DNA from: Devosia naphthalenivorans
Lineage (GTDB): Bacteria > Pseudomonadota > Alphaproteobacteria > Rhizobiales > Devosiaceae
DNA: 64,000 nucleotides
Assembly (NCBI RefSeq): GCF_003056355.1
Contig: NZ_PYVW01000001.1
Span: 1 to 64,000, forward strand
Reading direction: 5' to 3'
The notes beneath the pieces were generated by a model. It saw only the letters and a list, made by a program, of their open reading frames with translations. It had not been told where the DNA came from and did no database searches. The translations under genes and the position numbers were made by a program. Position 1 is the first letter of the stretch, and each line of letters begins with the position of its first letter. This document shows, piece after piece, positions 7,961 to 16,845 of this stretch.

Positions 7961-9277
7961 TTATGGATTCCCCGGCCGGCTGGGGACGCCGACGTCGACG
8001 ACCTCCTCGTGCGGGGGTGGATCATCGGGCAGGTCGGCATCCACTATCAAAGGAGCATCGGGCGGGAGGTGGCTCTCGAAGGCCCGAAGGCGCTTATGCA
8101 CGGACAGCAATTCGACGATGGTCGGCCAGGACGTTACCAGGAACTGGAACGAGGCCGATACGCGGTTGAACGCCAGCACCACCTGCTGGTAGGTGCCCAT
8201 GGTCATGGCGCCCGCCACGAGCGAGGGTGCCATCACCAGCATCGGCAGAATGCTGGCCACGTTGCCGTAGGAGAAGCGAGCAAGATTGAAGTAGGTGTAG
8301 TGCCAGTAGAGGCGGAAGTAGTTCTTTTGCACGCCGGCAAAGAGCTGGCGCACCGTCACCGGCTCGGCGCGTTCGCCGCTGTCTTCGCCATAGACCAGTT
8401 CCTTGCGGAAGGCCGCTTCGACGCGCTGGTTGTGGAACTCCAAGCCCGGAAGGCGATACCCCACGAGGGCCAGCAGCGCGGTACCGAATGCCGCCAGGAT
8501 CAGCGCTACCCAGACCAGCGCACCATCGACTTCGCCGATAATCGGCACGGTGGTGATATTGGCCGAAAGCCCGTACAGCAGTGGCAGGAACACGACCAGC
8601 ACCATCATGGAATCGAAGAAGGCGACCAGAAGTCCTTCAAGGATCTGCGCCAGGCGCATCGTATCTTCCTGCACGCGCTGGGACGCGCCTTCGATGTGCC
8701 GCAGCCGCTGCCACTGGCTCATGTAGTAGAACGTCATCGCTCGGCGCCAGCGGAACACGTAGTGCGAAGTGAAGAACGACAGGGCGACGATGAGGATGAT
8801 ATAAGGCGCCATTACCGCTGCATAGACATAGGTCTGCTCGGCGATCTGGTCGAAGGTCACGGTGCCGGGATTGGACGAGCCTCTCTGCAGGAGATCGAAG
8901 AAAATGCCATTCCAGCCATTCGACCAGGCGTCCCACTGCACTGTGAAATAGGTCGCTTCCAGGATGGTGACGGTGCCGACCACGGACCACCAGAACCAGT
9001 AGTGCCGCTTGTAGAAGTACCAGAACAGGCAAAAGGAATAGCCGATCATCAGCACGTATTGGTAGAGCCAGATCTTGTCGGGCGAGAGGAACGGATCAGG
9101 CACCGCTTCAGTGGGCGCCGTGCCCAGCCAGCGGCCAAGGCCGATGAAGCCGGCGAGTGCGTCTCCCGCCAGGAACCAGATGACCATAGCGGCTACGATC
9201 CAAAGGACAGCGGAGGGAAAGAAAATCTTGGGATCGGGAAAGAAGGAACGAAACACCGCAAAGCTCCGGGGCGTCAT
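7961..9277 (-). CDS. bacA: SbmA/BacA-family peptide transporter
   Basis: A 438-residue inner-membrane protein of the SbmA/BacA family (ABC-type membrane domain fold, proton-driven, no ATPase domain), which imports proline-rich and other antimicrobial peptides. In rhizobia BacA is needed for symbiosis. Family features are the FFPDPKIFF opening, the YFTVQWDAWSNGWNGIFFDLLQ region (key part TVQWDAWSNGWN), RVQEDTMRLA, and the C-terminal LVTSWPTIVELLSVHKRLRA. The tail is acidic (ADLPDDPPPHEE). It ends at its own terminator and is divergent from ttcA. Whether it is functionally BacA or SbmA cannot be told. Confidence 0.92.
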   Translation of the reverse strand: MTPRSFAVFRSFFPDPKIFFPSAVLWIVAAMVIWFLAGDALAGFIGLGRWLGTAPTEAVPDPFLSPDKIWLYQYVLMIGYSFCLFWYFYKRHYWFWWSVVGTVTILEATYFTVQWDAWSNGWNGIFFDLLQRGSSNPGTVTFDQIAEQTYVYAAVMAPYIILIVALSFFTSHYVFRWRRAMTFYYMSQWQRLRHIEGASQRVQEDTMRLAQILEGLLVAFFDSMMVLVVFLPLLYGLSANITTVPIIGEVDGALVWVALILAAFGTALLALVGYRLPGLEFHNQRVEAAFRKELVYGEDSGERAEPVTVRQLFAGVQKNYFRLYWHYTYFNLARFSYGNVASILPMLVMAPSLVAGAMTMGTYQQVVLAFNRVSASFQFLVTSWPTIVELLSVHKRLRAFESHLPPDAPLIVDADLPDDPPPHEEVVDVGVPSRPGNP

Positions 9278-9401
9278 GAATGCGTCATCTAACGGCGCGA
9301 CCTGGGTGAAAGCAAGAATGCCAAATTAAGCTTTGGTAAGGTTGCCTTGCGCCGGTTTTCCTTCCCCTCGGCGGCCGGGGGCGCTATCAGCAGGGCACGA
9401 C

Positions 9402-10289
9402 ATGAAAGAGAGTTTCGGCATGAGCCAGGTGATGGAAGCGGCGCCCGAAGGCACGCAGGAGGCAGAGGGCGGCGGACACCCCGTCTACGCCCATGCGCCG
9501 CGCACCGGCGAGTTCAACAAACTGCGCAAGCGGCTGATCCGAAACACCCGCGAGGCGCTGGAAAAATTCGGCATGGTGCGGCCGGGCGAGAAATGGCTGG
9601 TGGCGCTCTCGGGCGGCAAGGATAGCTATGGCATGCTGGCGCTGTTGCTCGATCTGCAATGGCGCGGGCTGCTGCCGGTCGAGCTGCTGGTGTGCAATCT
9701 CGATCAGGGGCAGCCCAATTTCCCCAAGCATATCCTGCCTAAATATCTGGGTGATCTGGGTGTGCCCCACCGCATCGAATACAAGGACACCTATTCCATC
9801 GTGACCGAAAAGCTGCCGGCGGGGGCGACCTATTGCTCGCTGTGCAGCCGGTTGCGCCGCGGCAATCTCTATCGCATCGCGCGCGAGGAGGGGTGCACGG
9901 CGCTGGTGCTGGGCCATCATCGCGACGACAGCCTCGAAACCTTTTTCATGAACCTCTTTCATGGCGGCAAGGTCGCTGCGATGCCGCCACGGCTGCTCAA
10001 TGACGAGGGCGATGTCGAGGTGCTGCGGCCGCTGATCTATTGTGCCGAGGATGACCTGCAGCGCTTTTCCGATGCGATGGGTTTTCCCATAATTCCCTGC
10101 GATCTCTGCGGTTCGCAGGATGGGCTGGAGCGCAACGCCATGAAGGCCATGCTCGGCGATATCGAAAAGCGCATGCCCGGCCGCAAGGATGTGATGATCC
10201 GGGCGCTGGGGAACGTGAACGCCAGTCACATGCTTGACACCAAGCTGTTTGATTTCAATGCCTTGTTCAGCAAAAGGACTGCCTCGTGA
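9402..10289 (+). CDS. ttcA: tRNA 2-thiocytidine(32) synthetase TtcA
   Basis: TtcA makes 2-thiocytidine at tRNA position 32 using ATP and an Fe-S cluster. The 295-residue protein carries the PP-loop SGGKDS (about 70-75), the [10 protein letters not shown] cysteine pair and the later CDLCGSQ, all diagnostic for the TtcA group. The start at 9402 (MKESFG) has AGGG upstream; an internal ATG at 9420 is equally possible, and a GTG further upstream lacks support. The stop overlaps the start of the phosphatase gene by four bases, so the two are translationally coupled. It divergently neighbours the bacA-like gene. Confidence 0.95.
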   Translation: MKESFGMSQVMEAAPEGTQEAEGGGHPVYAHAPRTGEFNKLRKRLIRNTREALEKFGMVRPGEKWLVALSGGKDSYGMLALLLDLQWRGLLPVELLVCNLDQGQPNFPKHILPKYLGDLGVPHRIEYKDTYSIVTEKLPAGATYCSLCSRLRRGNLYRIAREEGCTALVLGHHRDDSLETFFMNLFHGGKVAAMPPRLLNDEGDVEVLRPLIYCAEDDLQRFSDAMGFPIIPCDLCGSQDGLERNAMKAMLGDIEKRMPGRKDVMIRALGNVNASHMLDTKLFDFNALFSKRTAS

Positions 10290-11104
10290 CCTTCGATGCC
10301 ATGGCGCTTGCCAATATCCTGCGCGACGCTGCACGTGCCGAAGCCCTGCCGCGCTTTCGCCGGCTCGACGCCAGCATGGTGACCACCAAGACCGAAGCGA
10401 TCGACCTAGTCACGGAGGCCGACGTTGCGACCGAGGAGGTGATCAAGGCGCGCCTTGCGCAATGGATGCCGCAGGCGCTGTTTGTCGGTGAGGAATCGGT
10501 GGCGGCGGACCCTGCATTGCTCGGGCGGCTCGCGGAGGCCGATCTGGCGGTGGTGGTGGACCCAATCGATGGGACGGCGAACTATGCCGCCGGGCTGCCG
10601 CTGTTCGCCTGCATGGCGGCGGTAGTGTCGGGCGGGGAAACCGTGGCCGGCATCATCTACGATCCGATGGGCGATGACTGGATCATGGCCGAGAAGGGCG
10701 CTGGCGCCTGGTTGCGGCGGCCCAATGGCGAGGCGGCGCGCCTGCAGGTTGCCGATCCGCTGCCGATCGAACAGATGGTGGGCACCGCGTCGGTTGCCTA
10801 CATGCCGGCCGAGACGCGGCCGCAAATCCTGCAGAACACGGCCAAGGTGCGGCTGCTGTCGAACTTCCGCTGCGCTGGGCACGAGTATCGCATCTTCGCT
10901 TCGGGCCACACACAGTTTCTCAGCTACAACAAGCTCATGCCCTGGGATCACCTGGCGGGCGTGCTGATCAGCCAGGAGGCCGGCGGATACGCTGCGCGCA
11001 TGGATGGCTCGCCCTATCAGCCGCATCACATCGGTGGCGGGCTGCTGCTCGCGGCGAACCGCGAGAGCTGGGAAGCGTTGCGGCGCGAAGTCTTTACCTT
11101 CTAG
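10286..11104 (+). CDS. Inositol-monophosphatase-family protein
   Basis: A Mg-dependent sugar or nucleotide phosphatase of the IMPase/SuhB/CysQ superfamily, 272 residues. Metal-binding motifs are complete: EESV (metal-binding Glu), DPIDGTANY (the family motif DPxDGT) and the C-terminal WDHLAG. The GTG start overlaps the ttcA stop (GTGA) and has AAAAGGAC upstream. Its exact substrate (inositol-1-phosphate, histidinol-phosphate, PAP) cannot be decided. HisN-type histidinol phosphatases belong to this superfamily, but no his gene is adjacent. It shares its stop tetranucleotide CTAG with the convergent aminotransferase. Confidence 0.9.
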   Translation: MTFDAMALANILRDAARAEALPRFRRLDASMVTTKTEAIDLVTEADVATEEVIKARLAQWMPQALFVGEESVAADPALLGRLAEADLAVVVDPIDGTANYAAGLPLFACMAAVVSGGETVAGIIYDPMGDDWIMAEKGAGAWLRRPNGEAARLQVADPLPIEQMVGTASVAYMPAETRPQILQNTAKVRLLSNFRCAGHEYRIFASGHTQFLSYNKLMPWDHLAGVLISQEAGGYAARMDGSPYQPHHIGGGLLLAANRESWEALRREVFTF

Positions 11105-12297
11105 CGCAGAATGGCTGCGGCGGCGGCTTCAAGTGCGCCGGGCCCATGTGGAATGCCGAGCGCCTGCATGCCGGCTTCCATGGTGGCGAGGACGCCGAGC
11201 GTCATGTGGGCGTTGACGTGACCCATATGGGCGACCCTGAGGAAATCGGCATAGGAAGGTTCGGTCGGCTGGGCCATACCCAGGCCGATGCCGAGCGTCA
11301 CGCCGGCTTCGGTTTCCAGCCATTTGCGAAGGGCGCCGGCGCCGCCATTGGGGATGGTGGCGGCGGTGACGGACCAGCCGCGGGCGCTTGGGTCAGGAAT
11401 GTTGAGCGCGATGCCGGTGCCCTTGCCCCAGGCGTCGAAGGCCGCCCAGATGGCATTGGCCAGCCGCCGGTGCCGGTCCCAGGTGTTCTCGAGGCCCTCC
11501 TCGTCCAGGATCATCGTCAGGGCTTCGCGCAGGCCATAGAGATGGTGCGTGGGTGCGGTGCCGCCGAAATATTGCCAGAACTCGGCGCCGACCGCGCGCG
11601 GCTTCCAATCCCAATAAGGCGTTACAAGGCCCGATTGCTGAGACACTGCCAGCGCCTTGTCGGAAAACCAGATGAAGCCCAATCCCGGCGGGATCATCAG
11701 GCCTTTCTGGCTTGCGCCGATGATGACGTCGATGCCCCACTCATCCATCCGCAACTCGTCGCAGCCAAGCGAGGCAATGGCGTCGACCGCGAGCAGGGCC
11801 GGGTGGCCGGCCGAGTCGATTGCCGCGCGGATGGCAGCGATATCGTTGCGGGCGCTGGAGGCGGTATCGACATGGGTGACGAGGACCGCACGGATTTCGT
11901 GATCAGTATCGGCGCGTAATGCCTCGGCAATGCGGGCGGGATCGGCCGGGCCGCTCTTGCCGAAATCGAGGATATCGACCTCGATGCCCATCTTGCGGGC
12001 TGTCTCCGCCCAGCCGAAACCAAACCGACCGGTTGCCGCTAGCAGCGCGCGGTCGCCGCGCGAGAACATGTTGCAGATTGCCGCTTCCCAGGCGCCGTGA
12101 CCATTGGCGATGTAGATCGCGACGTTTTGCCCGGTCAGCGCCACACGCTTGAGATCGGCTACGACTGTTCGGGTAACGTCAATGATCTCGCCTTCATAGA
12201 TATTGGGCGCCGTGCGGTGCATGGCGTTGAGCACGCGATCGGGTGACACGGAAGGGCCAGGGATGGCGAGGTAGGAGCGGCCGGTGGCGAGAGGCAT
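11101..12297 (-). CDS. Class V PLP aminotransferase (serine/alanine-glyoxylate type)
   Basis: A cytosolic pyridoxal-phosphate enzyme of 398 residues, similar to serine-glyoxylate and alanine-glyoxylate aminotransferases, which interconvert glyoxylate/glycine with serine or alanine. It opens IPGPSVSPDRVLNAM, has ANGHGAWEAAI for the cofactor phosphate, VDAIASLG for the pyridine nitrogen (Asp near 172), and GASQKGLM carrying the PLP lysine (about 198). Convergent with the phosphatase gene and overlapping it by four bases. No glycerate or serine-cycle genes are nearby, so pathway is inferred. Confidence 0.9.
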   Translation of the reverse strand: MPLATGRSYLAIPGPSVSPDRVLNAMHRTAPNIYEGEIIDVTRTVVADLKRVALTGQNVAIYIANGHGAWEAAICNMFSRGDRALLAATGRFGFGWAETARKMGIEVDILDFGKSGPADPARIAEALRADTDHEIRAVLVTHVDTASSARNDIAAIRAAIDSAGHPALLAVDAIASLGCDELRMDEWGIDVIIGASQKGLMIPPGLGFIWFSDKALAVSQQSGLVTPYWDWKPRAVGAEFWQYFGGTAPTHHLYGLREALTMILDEEGLENTWDRHRRLANAIWAAFDAWGKGTGIALNIPDPSARGWSVTAATIPNGGAGALRKWLETEAGVTLGIGLGMAQPTEPSYADFLRVAHMGHVNAHMTLGVLATMEAGMQALGIPHGPGALEAAAAAILR

Positions 12298-12401
12298 GGG
12301 ATGGTCCGGGTGGAATTTGGAGGGCCGGGGTATCAGTCATGACTCGGGAGCCGGGGGCAAGCGGTCTGTGTGCATGGGGGATTCGCTTCATGGGGCCGGG
12401 T

Positions 12402-12456
12402 GCCACGGCCTCGTGGTTCGTCCTTCGACAAGCTCAGGAGGCTCACCATGAGGGCA
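12402..12456. repeat. Rearranged piece of the family A repeat
   Basis: TGCCACGGCCTCGTGGTTCG, then TCCTTCGACAAGCTCAGGAG and GCTCACCATGAGGG. The linker and both arm types are present, but order and spacing differ from the full copies, as if recombined or partly deleted. It lies upstream of the arsR-like gene. Confidence 0.7.
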
Positions 12457-12490
12457 ATTGAGTGTGCTCACCAATGCCCTTGCCACGACG

Positions 12491-12508
12491 CATAAGTCTG
12501 TGCTTATG
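12491..12508. promoter_or_regulatory. Palindromic operator before the ArsR-like gene
   Basis: CATAAGTCTGTGCTTATG has perfect 6-base arms (CATAAG/CTTATG) and ends only 7 bases before the ATG of the regulator. Position and form suit autorepression by the ArsR-family protein encoded next. Protein binding is inferred. Confidence 0.6.
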
Positions 12509-12515
12509 TGTTGGC

Positions 12516-12830
12516 ATGAGTGATGTCGATATCTTCAAGGTTCTGGCAGATCCGACCCGGCGGGCGGTGCTTGAGCGTCTGGCATCGGCCGAGATGACCG
12601 GAAGCGAGTTGCGGGAAGGTTTTGCCATTTCGCAGCCGGCTATGTCCCAGCATCTGGCAGTGTTGCGGGCAGCGGGGTTGATCAGCGAGCGGCGCACGGG
12701 TCGCTATGTCAATTATCGCGTCGAGCCGGAAGGCATGGCGCCACTGCATGAGTGGCTCGCACGATATCGGGCATTCTGGCCCGAGCGAATCGGTGCCCTC
12801 AAGGATTTGCTCAAGGAGATGGATCAGTGA
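12516..12830 (+). CDS. ArsR-family winged-helix transcriptional regulator
   Basis: A 104-residue repressor of the ArsR/SmtB family. It opens DIFKVLADPTRRAVLERL, has the recognition helix region ISQPAMSQHLAVLRAAGLI and the wing ERRTGRYVNYRV. No metal-binding cysteine motif is present, so it belongs to the non-metal subgroup that is paired with SRPBCC/AHSA1 genes. The ATG at 12516 was chosen because the domain begins there; a longer frame adds a non-homologous head. It overlaps the SRPBCC gene by four bases and has a palindrome directly upstream. Its ligand is unknown. Confidence 0.92.
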   Translation: MSDVDIFKVLADPTRRAVLERLASAEMTGSELREGFAISQPAMSQHLAVLRAAGLISERRTGRYVNYRVEPEGMAPLHEWLARYRAFWPERIGALKDLLKEMDQ

Positions 12831-13168
12831 CCGGACAGGACAACGAAATCGTCTTTGAATGCGCGCTCGATGCTCCGCCCGAGAAGGTCTGGCGGGCGCT
12901 GACCATTCCCGAATATCTGGCGCGCTGGCTAAAGCCCGATCAGCACATCGATTTGGCTGTGGTGACCGCCGAGGAGAACAAGAGCCTGACCTATCGGTGG
13001 CGCGAATCGGGGCAGGGCGCAATCGTCGGCGCAGAGGATAGTGTCGTCACGTTCGAATTGACCCCGATGCACGATGGGGGCACCTGGTTCAAGCTGACCC
13101 ATGCGCCGCTCGCACTGCCGGTGGCGGCAAACAGCAATCAACGCGGCCCCATGATGCTGGCCGCCTAG
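12827..13168 (+). CDS. SRPBCC (AHSA1-like) domain protein
   Basis: A 113-residue START/Bet v1-like fold protein with the AHSA1 opening ALDAPPEKVWRALTIPEYLARWL. The GTG start lies inside the regulator stop (GTGA) with AAGGAG upstream, so the two are translationally coupled. AHSA1-family proteins are usually about 140-160 residues; this one ends soon after TWFKLTHAPLALP, lacking part of the normal C-terminal helix, so it may be a shortened version. Such ArsR-SRPBCC pairs are common in proteobacteria, but their ligand is rarely known. Confidence 0.85.
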   Translation: MTGQDNEIVFECALDAPPEKVWRALTIPEYLARWLKPDQHIDLAVVTAEENKSLTYRWRESGQGAIVGAEDSVVTFELTPMHDGGTWFKLTHAPLALPVAANSNQRGPMMLAA

Positions 13169-13204
13169 CACTTCTCGATACAGTTTCCCAAAAGGAGTTC
13201 GCCT

Positions 13205-13840
13205 ATGCGCGACATGATGCAACTCGTCCCTATGGTCGTTGAACAATCCAGCCGAGGGGAGAGGTCCTTCGATATCTACTCGCGCCTGCTGCGCGAGCGG
13301 ATCATCTTTGTGAACGGCGAGATCGAAGACAACATGGCTTCGCTTGTTTGCGCGCAGCTGCTGTTTCTTGAGGCGGAGAATCCGAAAAAGGAGATAAGCC
13401 TTTATATCAACTCGCCCGGCGGCGTGGTGACCTCGGCCATGGCGATGTACGACACCATGCAGTTCATCAAGGCGCCGGTGGGGACGCTGTGCATGGGCAT
13501 GGCCATGTCCGCGGGTTCATTCCTGCTGATGGCCGGCGCGCCCGGCAGCCGCATCTGCCTGCCCAACGCGTCGATCATGCTGCACCAGCCCAGCGGCGGT
13601 TTTCAGGGTAAGGTGACCGACATCATGCTCCATGCCGAGGAAAGCCAGCGCCTGAAGCGGCGCATGCACATGCTTTATAGCAAGCACTGCGGACGAACCT
13701 ATGAGGAGGTGGAAGCCGCGCTGGAGCGGGACAACTTCATGACACCCGACCAGGCCCGGGCCTGGGGCCTGGTCGATCATGTCTATGCTGATCGCGGCGC
13801 GATCGAGGGGGCCGGTGGTCGTGAGGGAACAGACAACTAA
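13205..13840 (+). CDS. ClpP-family serine protease, divergent paralogue
   Basis: The proteolytic subunit of a Clp-type protease, 211 residues. The catalytic triad is complete by position: Ser102 in [11 protein letters not shown], His127 in MLHQPSGG and Asp176 in LERDNFM. The N-terminal part ([20 protein letters not shown]) is like the housekeeping alphaproteobacterial ClpP. The active-site segment differs: the usual GQAASMGS is here GMAMSAGS. No clpX or lon follows, unlike the main clpP locus. AAAAGGAG precedes the ATG. Probably a secondary ClpP that may form mixed rings. Confidence 0.92.
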   Translation: MRDMMQLVPMVVEQSSRGERSFDIYSRLLRERIIFVNGEIEDNMASLVCAQLLFLEAENPKKEISLYINSPGGVVTSAMAMYDTMQFIKAPVGTLCMGMAMSAGSFLLMAGAPGSRICLPNASIMLHQPSGGFQGKVTDIMLHAEESQRLKRRMHMLYSKHCGRTYEEVEAALERDNFMTPDQARAWGLVDHVYADRGAIEGAGGREGTDN

Positions 13841-13943
13841 GCGTTGCTGCCCGGTTCTTTCGCGCCATCGCCCTTGAGGGGGGAGGGGCGTAGCCTCACG
13901 GCAAGCACACCAATGCTGAACCTCTCATCCGGCCTGCGGGCCA

Positions 13944-13966
13944 CCTTCTCCCCTCAGGGGAGAAGG
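13944..13966. repeat. Perfect intergenic hairpin (family D)
   Basis: CCTTCTCCCC-TCA-GGGGAGAAGG, a 10-bp perfect stem between the convergent clpP paralogue and MFS gene. Related to 210-232. It is followed by GGAAAG, with no T-run on the plus strand. Confidence 0.75.
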
Positions 13967-13999
13967 GAAAGAGGCGACACCGCGAAGGGTTCGTATAGC

Positions 14000-15253
14000 C
14001 TAGTGCGCTGCCTGGTGGCTGAGGTCGCCGTGGCTGTGTTCCTCGCCGACGCCGAACAGCTTGCCGCGTTCGGCGATGAGGATGCAGATCAGTGCCAGCA
14101 CACCCATGCTGAAATAGCCTACCGCCGTTGGGATGGTGGTGCCGTTGAAGAGCTGGCCGGTGTAGCTGCCGATCAGCGCGCCGCCCACGGTCTGGATAAA
14201 GCCGAACACGGCAGCGGCGGTGCCGGCGACGGCGCCAAGCGGCTCCATCGACAGCGAATTCATGTTCGAGGCGGCCCAGCCGAAGCTGAACATGATGATC
14301 GCCAGGAGCGAGAAGAACAGCCAGAGCGGCAGGAAGCCGATCAGGGCGAAGACCAGCCAGACGCCGGCAAAGCCGGTGAACGCCAGCATGGCGCCGTGCG
14401 ACAGCCGCCGCATGCCGACGCGACGGACAATGCGGGAATTGGTGAACGAGGACACCCCCATCAGCCCGGCCATTGCAGCGAAAGCCACGGGAAAGTAGAC
14501 GCCCAGGCCATAGATATCGACATAGATCTGCTGGCTGGAACTGATGAAACCGAACAGGGCGCCAAACAGGAACGTGCCTGCCATGCCGTAGGAAATCGCC
14601 ACGCGATTGGTGAAAACGATGACGAAACCGTCGACCACGGCCTTGAAGCTCAGTGGACGGCGGTGTTCGACCGGCAGGGTTTCGGGCAGGCGGATATAGG
14701 TCCAGACCCAGAAAATTGCCGCCAGCACACCCATGAAGATGAAGATGTTGTGCCAGTCACCCATCAGCAGGATCACCTGGCCGATACCGGGCGCGATGAT
14801 CGGGATGGCCATGAACACCATGAAGGTCAGCGACATGACTTCAGCCATTTCGCGGCCCGAGTAGCGGTCCCGCACCACGGCGGTGGCGATGACACGCACG
14901 CTGGCGGCACCCATTCCCTGGATGAAGCGCAATACGAGCAGAATGGTAAAGCTGGGTGCAAAGACTGCGACGATGGCGGCCAGGATATAGAGCGCCATGC
15001 CCAAAAGGAGTGGCGCGCGCCGGCCAAACCGGTCGGTCAAAGGACCGAATGCCAGCACCGCGATGCCCATGCCCAGCATGTAGGAGGATATGACGAACTG
15101 ACGCTCGTTCTCGCTCGACACGCCAAGCGCTTCGCCCATGTAGGGGAGGGCCGGCAGCATGACGTCGATAGCCAGGGCATTCAGCGCCATCAGGGCTGCC
15201 ATCAAGGCAATGAATTCGGGGCGCGAAAGGATGCGCGTGAAATGATCGGACAT
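14000..15253 (-). CDS. Bcr/CflA-type multidrug MFS transporter
   Basis: A 417-residue drug:H+ antiporter-like membrane protein with about 12 membrane segments. It opens LSRPEFIALMAALMALNALA followed by IDVMLPALPYMGEALGV, the signature of the Bcr/CflA drug-resistance subfamily (DHA1), and has GPLTDRFGRRAPLL (motif A) and RFIQGMGAASVRVIATAVVRD (motif C region). The His-rich tail EEHSHGDLSHQAAH is notable. The ATG at 15253 was chosen because the family begins there; the longer frame is unrelated. It lies downstream of another MFS gene on the same strand. Confidence 0.92.
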   Translation of the reverse strand: MSDHFTRILSRPEFIALMAALMALNALAIDVMLPALPYMGEALGVSSENERQFVISSYMLGMGIAVLAFGPLTDRFGRRAPLLLGMALYILAAIVAVFAPSFTILLVLRFIQGMGAASVRVIATAVVRDRYSGREMAEVMSLTFMVFMAIPIIAPGIGQVILLMGDWHNIFIFMGVLAAIFWVWTYIRLPETLPVEHRRPLSFKAVVDGFVIVFTNRVAISYGMAGTFLFGALFGFISSSQQIYVDIYGLGVYFPVAFAAMAGLMGVSSFTNSRIVRRVGMRRLSHGAMLAFTGFAGVWLVFALIGFLPLWLFFSLLAIIMFSFGWAASNMNSLSMEPLGAVAGTAAAVFGFIQTVGGALIGSYTGQLFNGTTIPTAVGYFSMGVLALICILIAERGKLFGVGEEHSHGDLSHQAAH

Positions 15254-15381
15254 TGATGATCTCTGAAGTGGTGTCGCCGCAGAAAGGGGCGCCAGGGTTC
15301 GTGGCGCGGACCATGAACTCCATGTAGCGCTTTGGCAAGCTTTGATCGGCAAAAAACGATGGTTCCTGCCGACCGGTTCCG

Positions 15382-16599
15382 TCAAGCCGGTTTCAACGCA
15401 AAGCTGGATGCACTGCGTTCGTTGATCGGCAGATGCAGTGCGGCAGAGCCGAGCCCCAGGAGAATACCCATGTACCAAACCAGGCTATAGGAGCCGGTCT
15501 GGTCATAGACATAGCCGCCCAGCCAGACGCCGACGAACGAGCCGATCTGGTGGCTAAGGAACGCCATGCCATAAAGCATGCCCATGTAGCGCGCTCCGAA
15601 GAACAGCGACACGAGGCCTGCGGTCAGCGGCACGGTGGAAAGCCAGAGAAGGCCCATAGCGGCCGCAAAGGCGTAGGCGGTGACTTCGCTGACGGGAATC
15701 AAAAGGAACAGTCCGATGGCCACCGAGCGCAGGAAATAGATAGTCGCAAGCAGCATCTGCTTGGGCAGACGGCCGCCGAGATAGCCGGCCAGCAGTGAGC
15801 CGACAATATTGAACAGGCCGATTACCGCGATCGTCCAGCTGCCGACTTCGGGCGAGAGGCCGCATTGCACGAGATAGGCCGGCATGTGGACGTTGATGAA
15901 GGCGAGGTGGAAGCCGCAGACGAAAAAGCCGATCACCAGCAGGCGATAGGAGCCGTGGCCCCAGGCCTTCGACAACGCCTCCATGAACGGCAAATCCGCA
16001 TGTCCGGTGGTGTTCTCGGTGCGGCCGCGGAGCGCGTAGCTGAGCGGAATGATCAGCAGCAGCGCCATGGCGAGATAGAGCAGGGCCGACTGCCAGCCGA
16101 AGGCATTGATGAAGCCCTGGCTGATCGGGGCGAAGGCGAACTGGCCGAACGATGAGGCAGCGGTGGCGACGCCAAAGATCAGGGAACGTTTTTCATTCGG
16201 AACGGAACGGCCGAATGCTGCCATCACGACGCTGAACGAGCAGATGGCGATACCGACGCCCGTGACAATGCCGGCGGTGATCGTGAGCAGCCCGGCGGTG
16301 GGCGAAAAGGCCATGCCAAGCACGCCCAGCGCGTAGATCGCGGCGCCCACGGCGATTGTGCGGCCGGTACCCACCCGGTCGGCGAAGGCGCCGGCGAAGG
16401 GTTGGGCTATGCCCCAGGCCAGGTTCTGGATGGCCATGGCCATGCCCCAGCCCTCGCGCGTCAGGCCCAGATCGCCCGTCATTGGCAGGGTGAACAGACC
16501 GAAACTGGTGCGCACGCCATTGCCGATCGCGGCAATGATGCAGCCCGCAATGATCAAGACGAGCAGGGGCACGGCGGGGCGAAGGGCGGACGAAGACAT
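15382..16599 (-). CDS. MFS transporter (monocarboxylate/OxlT-like)
   Basis: A 405-residue major-facilitator protein with about 12 hydrophobic segments. The opening GNGVRTSFGLFTLPM and the WGIAQPFAGAFADRVG motif match the OxlT/monocarboxylate-type or YbfB-like MFS branch. The NEKRSLIFGVATAASSFGQF region is also typical. The ATG at 16599 is preferred over an upstream in-frame start that only adds MAAPPGARF. It precedes the Bcr-like gene by 128 bases on the same strand and the two may be one transcript. Substrate unknown. Confidence 0.88.
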   Translation of the reverse strand: MSSSALRPAVPLLVLIIAGCIIAAIGNGVRTSFGLFTLPMTGDLGLTREGWGMAMAIQNLAWGIAQPFAGAFADRVGTGRTIAVGAAIYALGVLGMAFSPTAGLLTITAGIVTGVGIAICSFSVVMAAFGRSVPNEKRSLIFGVATAASSFGQFAFAPISQGFINAFGWQSALLYLAMALLLIIPLSYALRGRTENTTGHADLPFMEALSKAWGHGSYRLLVIGFFVCGFHLAFINVHMPAYLVQCGLSPEVGSWTIAVIGLFNIVGSLLAGYLGGRLPKQMLLATIYFLRSVAIGLFLLIPVSEVTAYAFAAAMGLLWLSTVPLTAGLVSLFFGARYMGMLYGMAFLSHQIGSFVGVWLGGYVYDQTGSYSLVWYMGILLGLGSAALHLPINERSASSFALKPA

Positions 16600-16778
16600 G
16601 AAGCGTGCTCCAGGTGGCGCTGCCACCTTTTACGCCTGCGCTACGATGTCGCAAAGCAACAAAGCTGAATGGGGGCCATCAACGTCTGTGATGGCTGGAC
16701 GCTTGTTTGGGGGATGTTCTTGGTTTGCCGCGGCTTCTCGCGGGCTTGAGCCGCGGGTCCGGCGCGCGCGCAGAGAGG

Positions 16779-16799
16779 CCCTCGGGTTAGGCCCGAGGG
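16779..16799. terminator. Hairpin downstream of grxD
   Basis: Perfect 8-bp stem CCCTCGGG / CCCGAGGG with loop TTAGG, about 47 bases past the grxD stop on the minus strand. No T-run follows, so it may work with Rho or as an mRNA 3' end. Confidence 0.4.
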
Positions 16800-16845
16800 A
16801 AGCAATGTGGGTTGGCTGCTATTGGGGCAGCCCTTGGCCGGTGCC

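Noticed and set aside
9321..9336. Operator-like palindrome CCAAATTAAGCTTTGG between bacA and ttcA
   Set aside because: Only 5-base arms with a mismatched centre; too weak to call without other copies.
12516..13168. Toxin-antitoxin pair (small regulator plus small coupled gene)
   Set aside because: The proteins are a clear ArsR regulator and an SRPBCC-domain protein; no toxin fold.
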